Below, piece after piece: positions 1-7,581 of a stretch of DNA of 64,000 nucleotides (position 1 is the stretch's first letter; the number at the start of each line of letters is the position of its first letter). The translations under genes were made by a program, and so were the position numbers. This stretch comes from PALSA-612 sp035652235 (GTDB lineage Bacteria; Actinomycetota; Thermoleophilia; Gaiellales; Gaiellaceae), in NCBI GenBank assembly GCA_035652235.1, contig DASREE010000024.1:8226-72225 (forward strand). Direction: 5' to 3'. The notes beneath the pieces are model-generated. The model made no database searches, had not been told where the DNA came from, and worked only from the letters and a program-made list of their open reading frames with translations.

Positions 1-498
1 TCCTCCTCGTTCTCCAAGATCGTGGCGCCGGGGGTGCGGGTCGGCTACTTCGTGCTGCCGCGCTCCCTCGCCGCCGATCTCGAGTCGGTCGCGGTCAACG
101 TCTACCTGACGCCGTCGCTCGTCGCGCAGGCGACCGTGTTCGAGTTCCTGCGCCGCGGTCTGCTCGAGCCGAACATCGCGCGTGTCAGCGCGCTCCTGAA
201 AGTGCGCCGCGACGCGATGCTCGCGGCGCTCGAGCGCGAGCTGCCCGAGGCCCGCTCGAGCCGGCCCGAGGGCGGCTACTTCGTCTGGCTCGACTTCCCG
301 GACGGACTCGACGCGGGCGCGCTCCTTCCACAGGCCGAGCAGGCCGGCGTGACCTTCGTGCCGGGGGCCGACTTCTTCCCGGTCGGCCGGGGAGGCTCGG
401 GCTCGGCGCGGCTCGCCTTCAGCTTCGTCTCGCCGGCCGAGATCGACGAGGGCATCGCGCGGCTCGCCGCGCAGCTTGCGGCGCGCGCGGCCGCGTAG
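1..498 (+). CDS. PLP-dependent aminotransferase, C-terminal part (5' end outside window)
   Basis: This is the last 165 residues of a fold-type I PLP-dependent aminotransferase; the start lies before the window. It opens with SSSFSK, whose lysine is in the position of the cofactor Schiff-base lysine, followed by APGVRVGY, the phosphate-contacting arginine region. EGGYFVWLDFP and the final RLAFSF (arginine normally binding the substrate carboxylate) are typical of the 2-aminoadipate/MocR-type aminotransferase group. The substrate cannot be told from this part. The reading frame is open from base 1 and ends in TAG before a convergent small gene. Confidence 0.85.
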   Translation, partial: SSSFSKIVAPGVRVGYFVLPRSLAADLESVAVNVYLTPSLVAQATVFEFLRRGLLEPNIARVSALLKVRRDAMLAALERELPEARSSRPEGGYFVWLDFPDGLDAGALLPQAEQAGVTFVPGADFFPVGRGGSGSARLAFSFVSPAEIDEGIARLAAQLAARAAA

Positions 499-551
499 CG
501 CCCGGACAGCCGCCGCGGGCGGCCGCCGGTCCGCGCGGGGCGCTCCTGCGT

Positions 552-749
552 CTACGCCGCTTGGTGCTCGGCGACACGCCAGGCGTGCGAGCGGAGCGGC
601 CTGGCGATCAGCCGTGCCTGCTGCGGCGGGGTCAGCGCGCCGCGGTCGGCATGGCGGAACGTGGGGCAGGGGGCCTCGAGCTGGAGCGCGCACAGTCCGG
701 AGCGACGGAAGTAGCACTCGTTGCAGGTCGCTTCAGCTCGTTTGCTCAT
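552..749 (-). CDS. small four-cysteine protein, unknown function
   Basis: This encodes 65 residues. The N-terminal half carries CNECYFRRSGLCAL and then CPTFRHA, giving four cysteines spaced C-x2-C-x7-C-x7-C, which look like a zinc or Fe-S knuckle. The C-terminal half is basic and helical-looking with no cysteine. ATG at 747-749 is chosen because the coding character starts there; the frame stays open upstream but reads as arginine/serine-rich shadow sequence of the neighbouring gene. I do not recognise a named family. It stands alone, convergent to the aminotransferase, with about 135 bases of non-coding sequence upstream. Confidence 0.6.
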   Translation of the reverse strand: MSKRAEATCNECYFRRSGLCALQLEAPCPTFRHADRGALTPPQQARLIARPLRSHAWRVAEHQAA

Positions 750-885
750 AGACTCTCTTGCTCGGAGGTGCTGACCGGCGGGAACAAGGCTCGATCTTAG
801 GGTGTGACCGGCGGGACGCAAGGGCTGCCGCAGACGAAAATGTCGCTCTTTCCGGGCGGTTTCTCGGCCGCCCGCGGAGGCGCGA

Positions 886-1860
886 TCAGCGCTTCTCGGG
901 CAGCGCGGCGAGCGCGCGCAGCGCCTGTTGGAAACTCTCCACAGCGATGACGCGGACGTGGCCTGCATTGGCTCGCGCCACCGCGGCGTTTTCCCCAGCG
1001 GGCACGAGGAAGATGTCCACATGCGACTCGCGCGCGCCGAAGATCTTCTGTCGGACGCCGCCGATCGGACCGACCGAGCCGTCGAGAAAGAGCTCGCCCG
1101 TCGCCGCCACCTTGTAGCCGCGGTCGACGTCTCGCCCGAGCTTGTCGAGCACCTCGAGCGCGAACGCGAGGCCGGCGGAGGGCCCGCCGATGTCGCCCGT
1201 CGTGATGCGGACCGGGAACGGGAGCGAGATGCTGGCGCTCTGCTCGAGCAGCACACCGACGATCGGATGCGTGCGGTCGCTCGGGTCCGGGATCGTCCGC
1301 ACCCGCACCGTGCGCAGACCCTCCAGCCCGCGGACGCCGAGGCGGACGACGTCGCCCGGGCGATGCGCGCTGAGGAGGCGGCGCGCGTCGTTCGGCGTGC
1401 GCACCGGGCGGCCGTCCACCGAGACGATCACCTCGCCGGGGACGAGCGTGCCGTCGGCGGGCGTGCCCACCCCGATCTGCGTGATCAGCGCTCCCGTGGC
1501 CCTGATCGCCACCCGGTAGCCGGCGGTGCGCAGGGCGACGGCCGCGGCGACGTCCTGCGAGCGGGCCATCTGGCTCAGGTCGATCTTCTGGCTCTCGCTC
1601 TCGCTCACGCCGGGAGCGAGGACGGCGGAGGCGGGGACGATCGACGCGCCCGCGTCGCGGAAGCTCGGGAAGAAGTCCTCGAGCAGGCTCGCCCGACGCT
1701 CCTTCACGTCGAGGAAGTAGATGCCTCCGGGGCCGGTCTGCGGCCTGGCGTTGCGGAAAGAGACGACCGCAGCGAGCGGATGCGCCTTGTCGGGTAGGAG
1801 GAGGTAGCGGTCGGAGGGATACAGCCAGAGGACGACGAACGCGGCACCGGCGGCCAGCAC
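886..1860 (-). CDS. YlbL-like Lon/PDZ membrane-anchored serine protease
   Basis: A 324-residue protein with one N-terminal membrane segment (about residues 3-14 plus the hydrophobic codons just upstream), an extracytoplasmic middle domain, a PDZ domain around residues 125-190 (GTLVPGEVIVSVDGRPV) and a C-terminal Lon-type (S16) proteolytic domain. The catalytic dyad is visible as Ser228 in GGPSAGLAF and Lys272 in GGVRQKIFG. This is the domain order of the YlbL family, found across Gram-positives and Actinobacteria. The most upstream usual start is GTG 1860, but an arginine-rich stretch before it (RRGRRRALVW) suits a membrane anchor, so the true start may be a little earlier and overlap the SDR gene, from which it is likely co-transcribed. 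Confidence 0.85.
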   Translation of the reverse strand: MLAAGAAFVVLWLYPSDRYLLLPDKAHPLAAVVSFRNARPQTGPGGIYFLDVKERRASLLEDFFPSFRDAGASIVPASAVLAPGVSESESQKIDLSQMARSQDVAAAVALRTAGYRVAIRATGALITQIGVGTPADGTLVPGEVIVSVDGRPVRTPNDARRLLSAHRPGDVVRLGVRGLEGLRTVRVRTIPDPSDRTHPIVGVLLEQSASISLPFPVRITTGDIGGPSAGLAFALEVLDKLGRDVDRGYKVAATGELFLDGSVGPIGGVRQKIFGARESHVDIFLVPAGENAAVARANAGHVRVIAVESFQQALRALAALPEKR

Positions 1861-1913
1861 GAGCGCGCCTGCCGCCCGTCCGGCCCAGACGAGGGCTCGT
1901 CGCCGTCCGCGTC

Positions 1914-2663
1914 TCAGAGGAGGAAGCGGGTCAGGCCGCCGTCGACCGGCACGACCGCGCCGGTGACGTAGCTCGCGAGGTCGGAGGCGAGGAAGCAGAC
2001 GACGTGGGCGATCTCGTCCGGGGTACCGAAGCGCCGGAGCGGGATGTGCGCCACGTCAGCTTCGCGCGAGCGCGAGCCGGCCTCGTAGAACTCGCGTACA
2101 CGGTCGGTCTCGATGCGGCCGGGGGCGACGGTGTTGACGGTGATCCTCTTCGGTCCCACCTCGCGGGCGAGCGTCTTCGCCCAGCCGACGACGCCCGGGC
2201 GGACGGCGTTGGACAGGGCCAGGCCGTCGATCGGCTCGCGGACGGAGCTCGACTCGATCAGCACGATGCGGCCGCACCCGGAGCGCTCGAGGTGGGGAAG
2301 GCAGAGGTTGGTCAGCCGCACGAAGGGGATGAGCAGGAGCTCGACGGCGCGCTCGTACGCCTCCGGCTCGAGGCCCGCGGCAGGCCCGGGCGGTGGCCCG
2401 CCCCCGTTGTTGACGAGGATGTCGATGCCGCCGAATGCCTCGACCGTCCGGCTGACGAGCCGCTCCAGGTCCGCCGGCACGGTCATGTCGCCGCGCACCG
2501 CGAGCGCGCCGAGCCGCTCCGCCGCCCGCTCGAGCAGGTCGTGGCGTCGCGCGAACATGGCCACGTTCGCGCCGGCTGCGACGAGCGCCTCGGCGACCGC
2601 GAGCCCCATCCCCGACGAGCTGCCGCCGACGATCGCGGTGCGGCCTGCGAGCGTCACGTTCAT
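1914..2663 (-). CDS. SDR-family oxidoreductase lacking the usual YxxxK
   Basis: A 249-residue classical-length short-chain dehydrogenase/reductase. The cofactor-binding turn is VGGSSSGMG (residues 12-20), NNGG is at 85-88, and the C-terminus PVDGGLTRFLL is typical of FabG-like enzymes. The active-site serines ESSS (137-140) are present, but the position of the catalytic Tyr-x3-Lys reads LALSNAVRPGVVGWAK, with no tyrosine. An SDR subgroup with SN-x-x-R at this place is known, and its reaction is mostly untested. ATG 2663 is chosen over an upstream GTG because it begins a normal SDR N-terminus. The gene precedes the YlbL-like protease on the same strand. Confidence 0.85.
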   Translation of the reverse strand: MNVTLAGRTAIVGGSSSGMGLAVAEALVAAGANVAMFARRHDLLERAAERLGALAVRGDMTVPADLERLVSRTVEAFGGIDILVNNGGGPPPGPAAGLEPEAYERAVELLLIPFVRLTNLCLPHLERSGCGRIVLIESSSVREPIDGLALSNAVRPGVVGWAKTLAREVGPKRITVNTVAPGRIETDRVREFYEAGSRSREADVAHIPLRRFGTPDEIAHVVCFLASDLASYVTGAVVPVDGGLTRFLL

Positions 2664-2793
2664 TCGTCCCTCGGCGGCTCCGCCCGGGGCACCCCGGCCC
2701 ACCACCCGATTTCATCGTATCGGCGCAGGCCGCGCGCGTGTGTGACGCAGCTGTGCCGGATGTGTGGCGAGCCGGCTGGTGCCTCGGCGGGTC

Positions 2794-3720
2794 TCACCCG
2801 AGCGTGAGCACGCGGACGACCTCGCGAACCGCCTCGGCCGACGCCGCGAGCGCCGCCTGCTCCGCGCCCGTCAGCTCGAGCTGGACGACCTCCTCGATGC
2901 CGGAGGCCCCCAGCTTCACGGGGACGCCCATGTACAGCCCGTCGATGCCGTACTCGCCCTCGAGCAGCGCGGTGCACGGAAGCACACGCTTCTGGTCGAG
3001 CACGATCGCATCGACCATCTGCGCGATCGCCGCGCCCGGCGCGTACCAGGCCGACGTGCCGAGCAGATCGACCACCTCGCCACCGCCCTTCCTCGTGCGC
3101 TCCACCATCGCCTCGATGCGCTCGGCGGACACGAGCTGCGCGAGCGGCACGCCGCCCACGGTCGTCGCGGACACGACGGGCACCATCTGGTCGCCGTGCC
3201 CGCCCAGGACGACCGCCTGCACGTCCTTCGCCGACGCTCCTGTCTCCCAGGCGATGAAGGCGCGGAAGCGGGCCGTGTCGAGGATCCCCGCCATGCCGAA
3301 GACGCGCTCCCTGGGGAAGTCGGAGGCGTGCTTGGCAACGTGGCACATCGCGTCGAGCGGGTTGGTGACGACGACGAGAATCGCATCCGGCGAGCGCTCG
3401 ACGGCCGCGCGCGTCACCGCGCCGACGATCGACTCGTTCGTTGTCACGAGGTCGTCGCGGCTCATCCCCGGGGAGCGCGGCTTGCCGGACGTGACCACGA
3501 TCACGTCGGAGCCCGCCGTCTCCTCGTAGCCGTTCGTGCCGATGATCGTTGGCTCGTAGCCCAGCACTGGGCCCGCCTCGTTCAGGTCGAGCGCCTTCCC
3601 CTGCGGGAGGTTGTCGACGATGTCCACGAGCACGACGTCGGCGTAGTCGCGCCGGGCGACTTCCTGCGCCGCGGTTGTGCCGACGTTGCCGGCCCCGATG
3701 ACGGTGACCTTCCTGCGCAT
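2794..3720 (-). CDS. mdh: malate dehydrogenase
   Basis: A 308-residue NAD-dependent malate dehydrogenase of the lactate-dehydrogenase-like class. The nucleotide-binding motif VIGAGNVGTTAA starts at residue 6, the mobile-loop arginines are in KPRSPGMSRDDL, VTNPLD follows, and the catalytic histidine is in GGHGDQMVP. The length fits the family. Arginine in the loop (PRSPGMSR) favours malate over lactate. Its ATG directly abuts the stop of the isocitrate dehydrogenase gene with no spacer, so the two are surely one operon serving consecutive parts of the citric acid cycle in the cytoplasm. Confidence 0.95.
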   Translation of the reverse strand: MRRKVTVIGAGNVGTTAAQEVARRDYADVVLVDIVDNLPQGKALDLNEAGPVLGYEPTIIGTNGYEETAGSDVIVVTSGKPRSPGMSRDDLVTTNESIVGAVTRAAVERSPDAILVVVTNPLDAMCHVAKHASDFPRERVFGMAGILDTARFRAFIAWETGASAKDVQAVVLGGHGDQMVPVVSATTVGGVPLAQLVSAERIEAMVERTRKGGGEVVDLLGTSAWYAPGAAIAQMVDAIVLDQKRVLPCTALLEGEYGIDGLYMGVPVKLGASGIEEVVQLELTGAEQAALAASAEAVREVVRVLTLG

Positions 3721-4806
3721 CTAGCTCGCCCCCAGCTTCTCGATGATGGCGTCGGCGACGTCGCTCGTGCCGACGGCGGTCGGGTCGTCCCGACTCGGCT
3801 TCATGTCGTAGGTGACGCGCGTGCCCTCGCGGATCACCTCCGCGACCGCCTGCTCGAGCCGCGCCGCCGCGTCCGTCTCGCCCAGGTGCTCCAGCATCAG
3901 CTTGCCGGAGAGGATCATCGCGATCGGGTTCACCTTGTTCTGACCGGTGTACTTCGGCGCCGATCCGTGCGTCGCCTCGAACACGGCCGCGTCCGGGCCG
4001 ATGTTCGCGCCCGGTGCCACGCCCAGACCGCCGACGAGGCCGGCGGTGAGATCGCTGACGATGTCCCCGTACAAGTTCGGCAGGACGAGCACGTCGAACT
4101 CCTCCGGCCGCTGCACGAGGCCCATGCACAGGGCGTCGACGAGGTTCTCACGCGCCTCGACGTCCGCGTAGTCCTCCGCCACCTCGCGGAAGACGGCGAG
4201 GAAGAGGCCGTCCGTGTGCTTCATGATGTTCGCCTTCGTCACGCAGTGCACTGCGCGCCGCCCACGCGCCCGCGCGTACTCGAACGCGTAGCGGATGATC
4301 CGCTCGGACGCCTCCGGGCTGATCGGCTTGATCGAGATGCCGGAGCTCTCGGCGATCTGCTTCGGCTGGGCGGCGTTCAGCGTCGCGATCACCTCGCGCG
4401 CCGCCGCCGTCCCGGACGCGAACTCGATGCCGGCGTACAGGTCCTCGGTGTTCTCGCGCACGATGACCACGTCCACGTTCTCGTAGCGTGAGCGCACGCC
4501 CGGGTACGTCTTGCACGGCCGCAGGCAGGCGTACAGGCCGAGCTCGTGGCGAAGCGCCACGTTGACGGAGCGGAAACCGGTGCCGATCGGAGTGGTGATC
4601 GGCCCCTTGATCGCGACCCCGTTCGCCCGGATCGACGCGAGCGTCTCCTCCGGCAGCGGGGTGCCTGCCTCCTCCATCACCCCGACGCCGGCCTGCCTCA
4701 CGTCCCAGTCGAAGCGGACGCCGGTCGCCTCGAGGACGCGGCGCGTCGCCTCCGTGAGCTCGGGGCCGGTGCCGTCCCCGGGGATGAGCGTGACGCGGTG
4801 TGCCAC
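3721..4806 (-). CDS. NAD(P)-dependent isocitrate dehydrogenase, short dimeric type
   Basis: A 361-residue member of the isocitrate/isopropylmalate dehydrogenase family. It shows LIPGDGTGPE at residues 7-16, VRENTEDLYAGIE around 115-127 (substrate and metal binding), NLYGDIVSDL, and the C-terminal GSAPKYTGQNKVNP nucleotide-binding segment. The RENTEDLY form and the flanking mdh gene indicate isocitrate rather than isopropylmalate as substrate. I cannot decide NAD from NADP specificity with certainty. It is the first gene of an idh-mdh operon and is divergent from citrate synthase across a 57-base spacer that must hold both promoters. Confidence 0.9.
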   Translation of the reverse strand: MAHRVTLIPGDGTGPELTEATRRVLEATGVRFDWDVRQAGVGVMEEAGTPLPEETLASIRANGVAIKGPITTPIGTGFRSVNVALRHELGLYACLRPCKTYPGVRSRYENVDVVIVRENTEDLYAGIEFASGTAAAREVIATLNAAQPKQIAESSGISIKPISPEASERIIRYAFEYARARGRRAVHCVTKANIMKHTDGLFLAVFREVAEDYADVEARENLVDALCMGLVQRPEEFDVLVLPNLYGDIVSDLTAGLVGGLGVAPGANIGPDAAVFEATHGSAPKYTGQNKVNPIAMILSGKLMLEHLGETDAAARLEQAVAEVIREGTRVTYDMKPSRDDPTAVGTSDVADAIIEKLGAS

Positions 4807-4863
4807 CGGCGCGTGACTCTACCCGAGTCCCGCCAGGCAACCGTCCGCTAGATTCCGTTCGAG

Positions 4864-5949
4864 ATGGGTGACCTCAAGCCTGGGCTCGAAGGCGTCGTCG
4901 CGGTCGAGACCGAGATCGCCGAACCGGACCGCGAGGGCGGCTCCCTCCGCTACCGCGGCATCGACATCGAGGATCTCGTCGGCCACGTCCCCTACGAGAC
5001 CGTGTGGGGCCTGCTCGTGGACGACTCGCTCGAAGCGAGGATGCCCGACCCGGAGCCGTACGAGCCCCGCTTCCTGACGGGCGACGCGCCATCCGACCTG
5101 CAGGCCGAGACGGCGCACCTGTCGGCCGCGTGGGGGCTCGGCAAGCTGGTCGACATCAGCGACGAGCAGGCGCGCGAGGATCTCGGCCGGCTGTCGGCGC
5201 AGATGATGGCCATCGTCGCCCGCTCCGCCCGCGTCGCCGACGGCCACGCCGACTCCGTCCCCGACGAGGTCGTCGAGCGGGGGGAGACGGCTGCCGAGAA
5301 GTTCCTGCTGCGCTGGCGGGGGGAGGCCGACCCGCGGCACGTGCGGGCGATCGACACCTACTGGATCTGCACCGCCGAGCACGGCCTGAACGCCTCCACC
5401 TTCACGGCGCGCGTCGTCGCCTCCACGGGCGCCGACTGCGGCGCCGCCCTCTCGGCCGCGGTCGGAGCCCTCTCCGGCCCGCTGCACGGGGGGGCGCCGG
5501 CGCGCGTCATCCCCATGCTGGACGGTGTCGCGGCGAGCGGCGACGCGGGGCGCTACGTTCGCGACCTGCTCGACCGCGGCGAGCGCATCATGGGCTTCGG
5601 CCATCGTGTCTACCGGGCCGAGGACCCGCGCGCGCGGCTGCTCCGCCGCACCGCACGCGAGCTCGGCTCCGAGCGGGTCGAGGTCGCCGAGGCGCTCGAG
5701 GAGGCCGCGCTCGCGGAGCTCGCGAAGCGCCACCCCGAGCGCGTGCTGGCGACGAACGTCGAGTTCTGGTCTGCCGTCGTGCTCGACGTCGCCCGGATCC
5801 CGTCCAAGCTCACGCCGGCCATGTTCGCCTGCTCGCGCGTGGCCGGCTGGTCGGCCCACATCCTCGAGCAGAAGCGCACCGGCAAGCTGTTCCGCCCGTC
5901 GGCGAACTACGTCGGGCCGCCGCCGCGCAGCCTCGCCTCGGTCGGTTGA
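4864..5949 (+). CDS. citrate synthase
   Basis: A 361-residue citrate synthase of the short bacterial type II/actinobacterial CitA-like kind. It condenses oxaloacetate and acetyl-CoA. Seen are LRYRGIDIEDL near the N-terminus, the active-site histidines in AEHGLNAS and MGFGHRVYR, the GPLHGGAP loop, and the C-terminal RPSANYVGP. It is divergent from idh-mdh, so three cycle enzymes sit together. The stop TGA overlaps the next gene by four bases (TTGA), which implies translational coupling. ATG 4864 is the first start after the short divergent promoter region. 2-Methylcitrate synthase is an alternative, but no propionate genes are nearby. Confidence 0.93.
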   Translation: MGDLKPGLEGVVAVETEIAEPDREGGSLRYRGIDIEDLVGHVPYETVWGLLVDDSLEARMPDPEPYEPRFLTGDAPSDLQAETAHLSAAWGLGKLVDISDEQAREDLGRLSAQMMAIVARSARVADGHADSVPDEVVERGETAAEKFLLRWRGEADPRHVRAIDTYWICTAEHGLNASTFTARVVASTGADCGAALSAAVGALSGPLHGGAPARVIPMLDGVAASGDAGRYVRDLLDRGERIMGFGHRVYRAEDPRARLLRRTARELGSERVEVAEALEEAALAELAKRHPERVLATNVEFWSAVVLDVARIPSKLTPAMFACSRVAGWSAHILEQKRTGKLFRPSANYVGPPPRSLASVG

Positions 5950-6446
5950 CCCTCGCGGAGGCGGCCGCCAGGGCGGAGTCGCTCGCCGAGGCCGGCGCCG
6001 AGCGCGAGCTCGCCACGCTGCGGGCCGAGTGGAGCGACGAGATCGAGGCCGCCGTGCGCCGCGCCGACTACCGCGAGCGCTCCGTCGCGTACCGGGCGAT
6101 CGGCCAGTTCCGCTTCCGCCAGAAGACAGAGCTGCTCCGGCGCGGGCTCGAGGACGAGAGCCCCTCCTGCCGCGGCTCGGCCCTCGTCTCGCTCGAGCGC
6201 CTGTCGCGGGAGAGCCCCGGCGTCGTCAACGCGGTGCGACCGCTCCTGCACCGGCTCGTCAACGAGGACGCCAACCAGGCCGTGCGCCGCCTGGCCGCCG
6301 TCTGCCTGCGGAACGGCTCGCCGCAGCGGGAGACGATCGTGCTCCTCGCCGGGCTCGCCCAGGACGACCGCCTCGACCGCGACCTCCGCGAGGTCGCCGG
6401 CAAGGTGGCTGCGCAGCTGCGCAAGCGCGCGGGCCCGGCGCGATGA
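5946..6446 (+). CDS. HEAT-repeat-like helical protein coupled to citrate synthase
   Basis: A 166-residue all-helical protein starting at a TTG that overlaps the citrate synthase stop. It contains two to three HEAT-like helical pairs (for example around residues 55-80 and 90-135: SLERLSRESPGVVNAVRPL, RRLAAVCLRNGSP). There is no signal peptide or membrane segment. Proteins of this fold usually act as binding scaffolds. The overlap suggests it is made in step with citrate synthase, but nothing in it shows a role in the cycle. No better start exists in the frame until well inside the coding sequence. Confidence 0.65.
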   Translation: MTLAEAAARAESLAEAGAERELATLRAEWSDEIEAAVRRADYRERSVAYRAIGQFRFRQKTELLRRGLEDESPSCRGSALVSLERLSRESPGVVNAVRPLLHRLVNEDANQAVRRLAAVCLRNGSPQRETIVLLAGLAQDDRLDRDLREVAGKVAAQLRKRAGPAR

Positions 6447-6507
6447 GATACTGATCGGGTTCCGATTCCGCTCCCGCGGCCGGGCCGCACCGATCCGAGG
6501 AGGCTTC

Positions 6508-6837
6508 ATGGCGTACGCCGTTGTCGACGCGCAGGCAATCGAAGCGCTGCACGGCAGGTTCCGTCCCCTGAGCGAGCCGCTTGGCCTGACCGCGTTCAAG
6601 GTCAACCGCATCGAGCTCCCGGCCGGCGCGGAAGGCCCGGAGCACGACCATGCGGCCGACGGTCAGGAGGAGGTGTACGCGGTCGTGGCCGGCAGCGGCG
6701 TCCTGCGCGTCGACGGAGAAGAGATCGCGCTCATGCCCGGACATTTCGTCTTCTGCTCGCCAGAGGCCCGCCGGCAGATGGTCGCCGGAGACCAGGGGCT
6801 GACCTGGATCGGGATCGGCGCCGCCGCGACGGCGTGA
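6508..6837 (+). CDS. cupin-domain protein
   Basis: A 109-residue single-domain cupin. The metal-site motif 1 is EHDHAADGQEEVYAVVAGSG and motif 2 follows around PGHFVFCSPEARRQM, so two histidines and a glutamate can bind metal. A good ribosome site (GAGGAGG) lies just ahead of ATG 6508. The stop overlaps the GTG of a second cupin gene, so the pair forms a small operon. Function within the large cupin superfamily (isomerase, dioxygenase or binding protein) cannot be assigned. Confidence 0.8.
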   Translation: MAYAVVDAQAIEALHGRFRPLSEPLGLTAFKVNRIELPAGAEGPEHDHAADGQEEVYAVVAGSGVLRVDGEEIALMPGHFVFCSPEARRQMVAGDQGLTWIGIGAAATA

Positions 6838-7358
6838 GCGAGCCGCCTGCGGGTCGGGTCGTGCCGGGGCCGACCGACCCGCTCTGGTTCCTCGGCACGC
6901 TTGTGCGCATCCCGCTCGACGGCGCCCGGACCGGCGGCCGGTTCGCGCTGTTCGAGATCGTCCTTCCGCGCGGCGCCGCGCCGCCGCTCCACTCGCATCC
7001 GCAGGACGAGACGTTCCACGTGGTCGACGGCGCGTTGACGGTCTGGGTCGCGGAGCCGGACCGCGTGGCGGCCGGAGACTGGCTCGCGTCCGCCGAGCCG
7101 TGCGGTACCGGCGGCCTGGTCTTCGCCCCTGCCGGCACGCCGCACACCTTCCGGGTCGAGTCCGACACGGCGAGGGTGGTGGGCGTGAGCACCCCGGCGG
7201 GCATCGAGGAGTACTTCCGCGCGCTCGGTGAGCCGGCGCGTTGGCCCTGGCTCCAGCCGCCGGTTGAGGGCCCGCGCCTGCCCGCCGAACGGATCCAGGC
7301 GGTCGAGCGTGAGCTGGGCATCGTCCGGCACGGCCCGCCTCCGCCCGCGGCTCGCTAG
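6834..7358 (+). CDS. cupin-domain protein (quercetinase-like fold)
   Basis: A 174-residue cupin with a longer N-terminus than its neighbour. Motif 1 is PPLHSHPQDETFHVVDGAL around residues 44-62 and motif 2 is PAGTPHTFRV around 99-108, giving His, His, Glu and His as possible metal ligands. The GTG start overlaps the preceding stop (GTGA). The C-terminal 50 residues form a proline-rich helix-like tail. Similar proteins are annotated as quercetin 2,3-dioxygenase-like, but the substrate is unknown. Its TAG stop lies inside an 8-bp sequence (TAGGGTCT) that is repeated on the far side of the adjacent insertion-sequence remnant. Confidence 0.78.
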   Translation: MSEPPAGRVVPGPTDPLWFLGTLVRIPLDGARTGGRFALFEIVLPRGAAPPLHSHPQDETFHVVDGALTVWVAEPDRVAAGDWLASAEPCGTGGLVFAPAGTPHTFRVESDTARVVGVSTPAGIEEYFRALGEPARWPWLQPPVEGPRLPAERIQAVERELGIVRHGPPPPAAR

Positions 7359-7375
7359 GGTCTTAGGGCCGAACC

Positions 7376-7573
7376 TCCCCCTGAAAGACGGTTGAGCGTT
7401 CGCCGAGTGTGGTGGGTGGTGCGGATTGGTTGCTTGTCGCTTCCTGCTCTTCTCGGGTTAGGTGGGGAGCGCCATCGGTTGCAGGTTGTGGGCGAGGGTG
7501 ATGCCGGCGACCCAGGTCTGTGCGCCTTCGAGGCTTCGTAAGACCTCAAGCGGCATCGACTATTTCAGGGGGA
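7376..7573. mobile_element. internally deleted insertion sequence (MITE-like)
   Basis: A 198-bp element bounded by an 11-bp perfect inverted repeat, TCCCCCTGAAA at 7376-7386 and its complement at 7563-7573. The sequence TAGGGTCT occurs just outside on both sides (7356-7363 and 7576-7583). Inside, the minus strand keeps 32 codons that read like the extreme C-terminus of a transposase. This is the expected structure of an insertion sequence that lost nearly all of its transposase gene but kept both ends. Base composition is lower in GC than the flanks. The family is not certain. Confidence 0.65.
7458..7556 (-). pseudogene. transposase C-terminal remnant
   Basis: The frame from 7556 to the TAA at 7458 encodes 32 residues including SLEGAQTWVAGITLAHNLQ and ending in LPT. 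TLAHNL near the C-terminus is a feature of several DDE transposases of the IS4/IS5/IS1182 type. A stop codon lies directly upstream, next to the inverted repeat, so the rest of the gene has been deleted. I infer a transposase from this short tail and from its position between inverted repeats. Confidence 0.5.
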
Positions 7574-7581
7574 AGTAGGGT

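Noticed and set aside
2660..4129. A 489-codon minus-strand frame over mdh and idh
   Set aside because: It overlaps two unmistakable enzymes in another frame and has shadow composition (Arg, Gly, Ala, His repeats).
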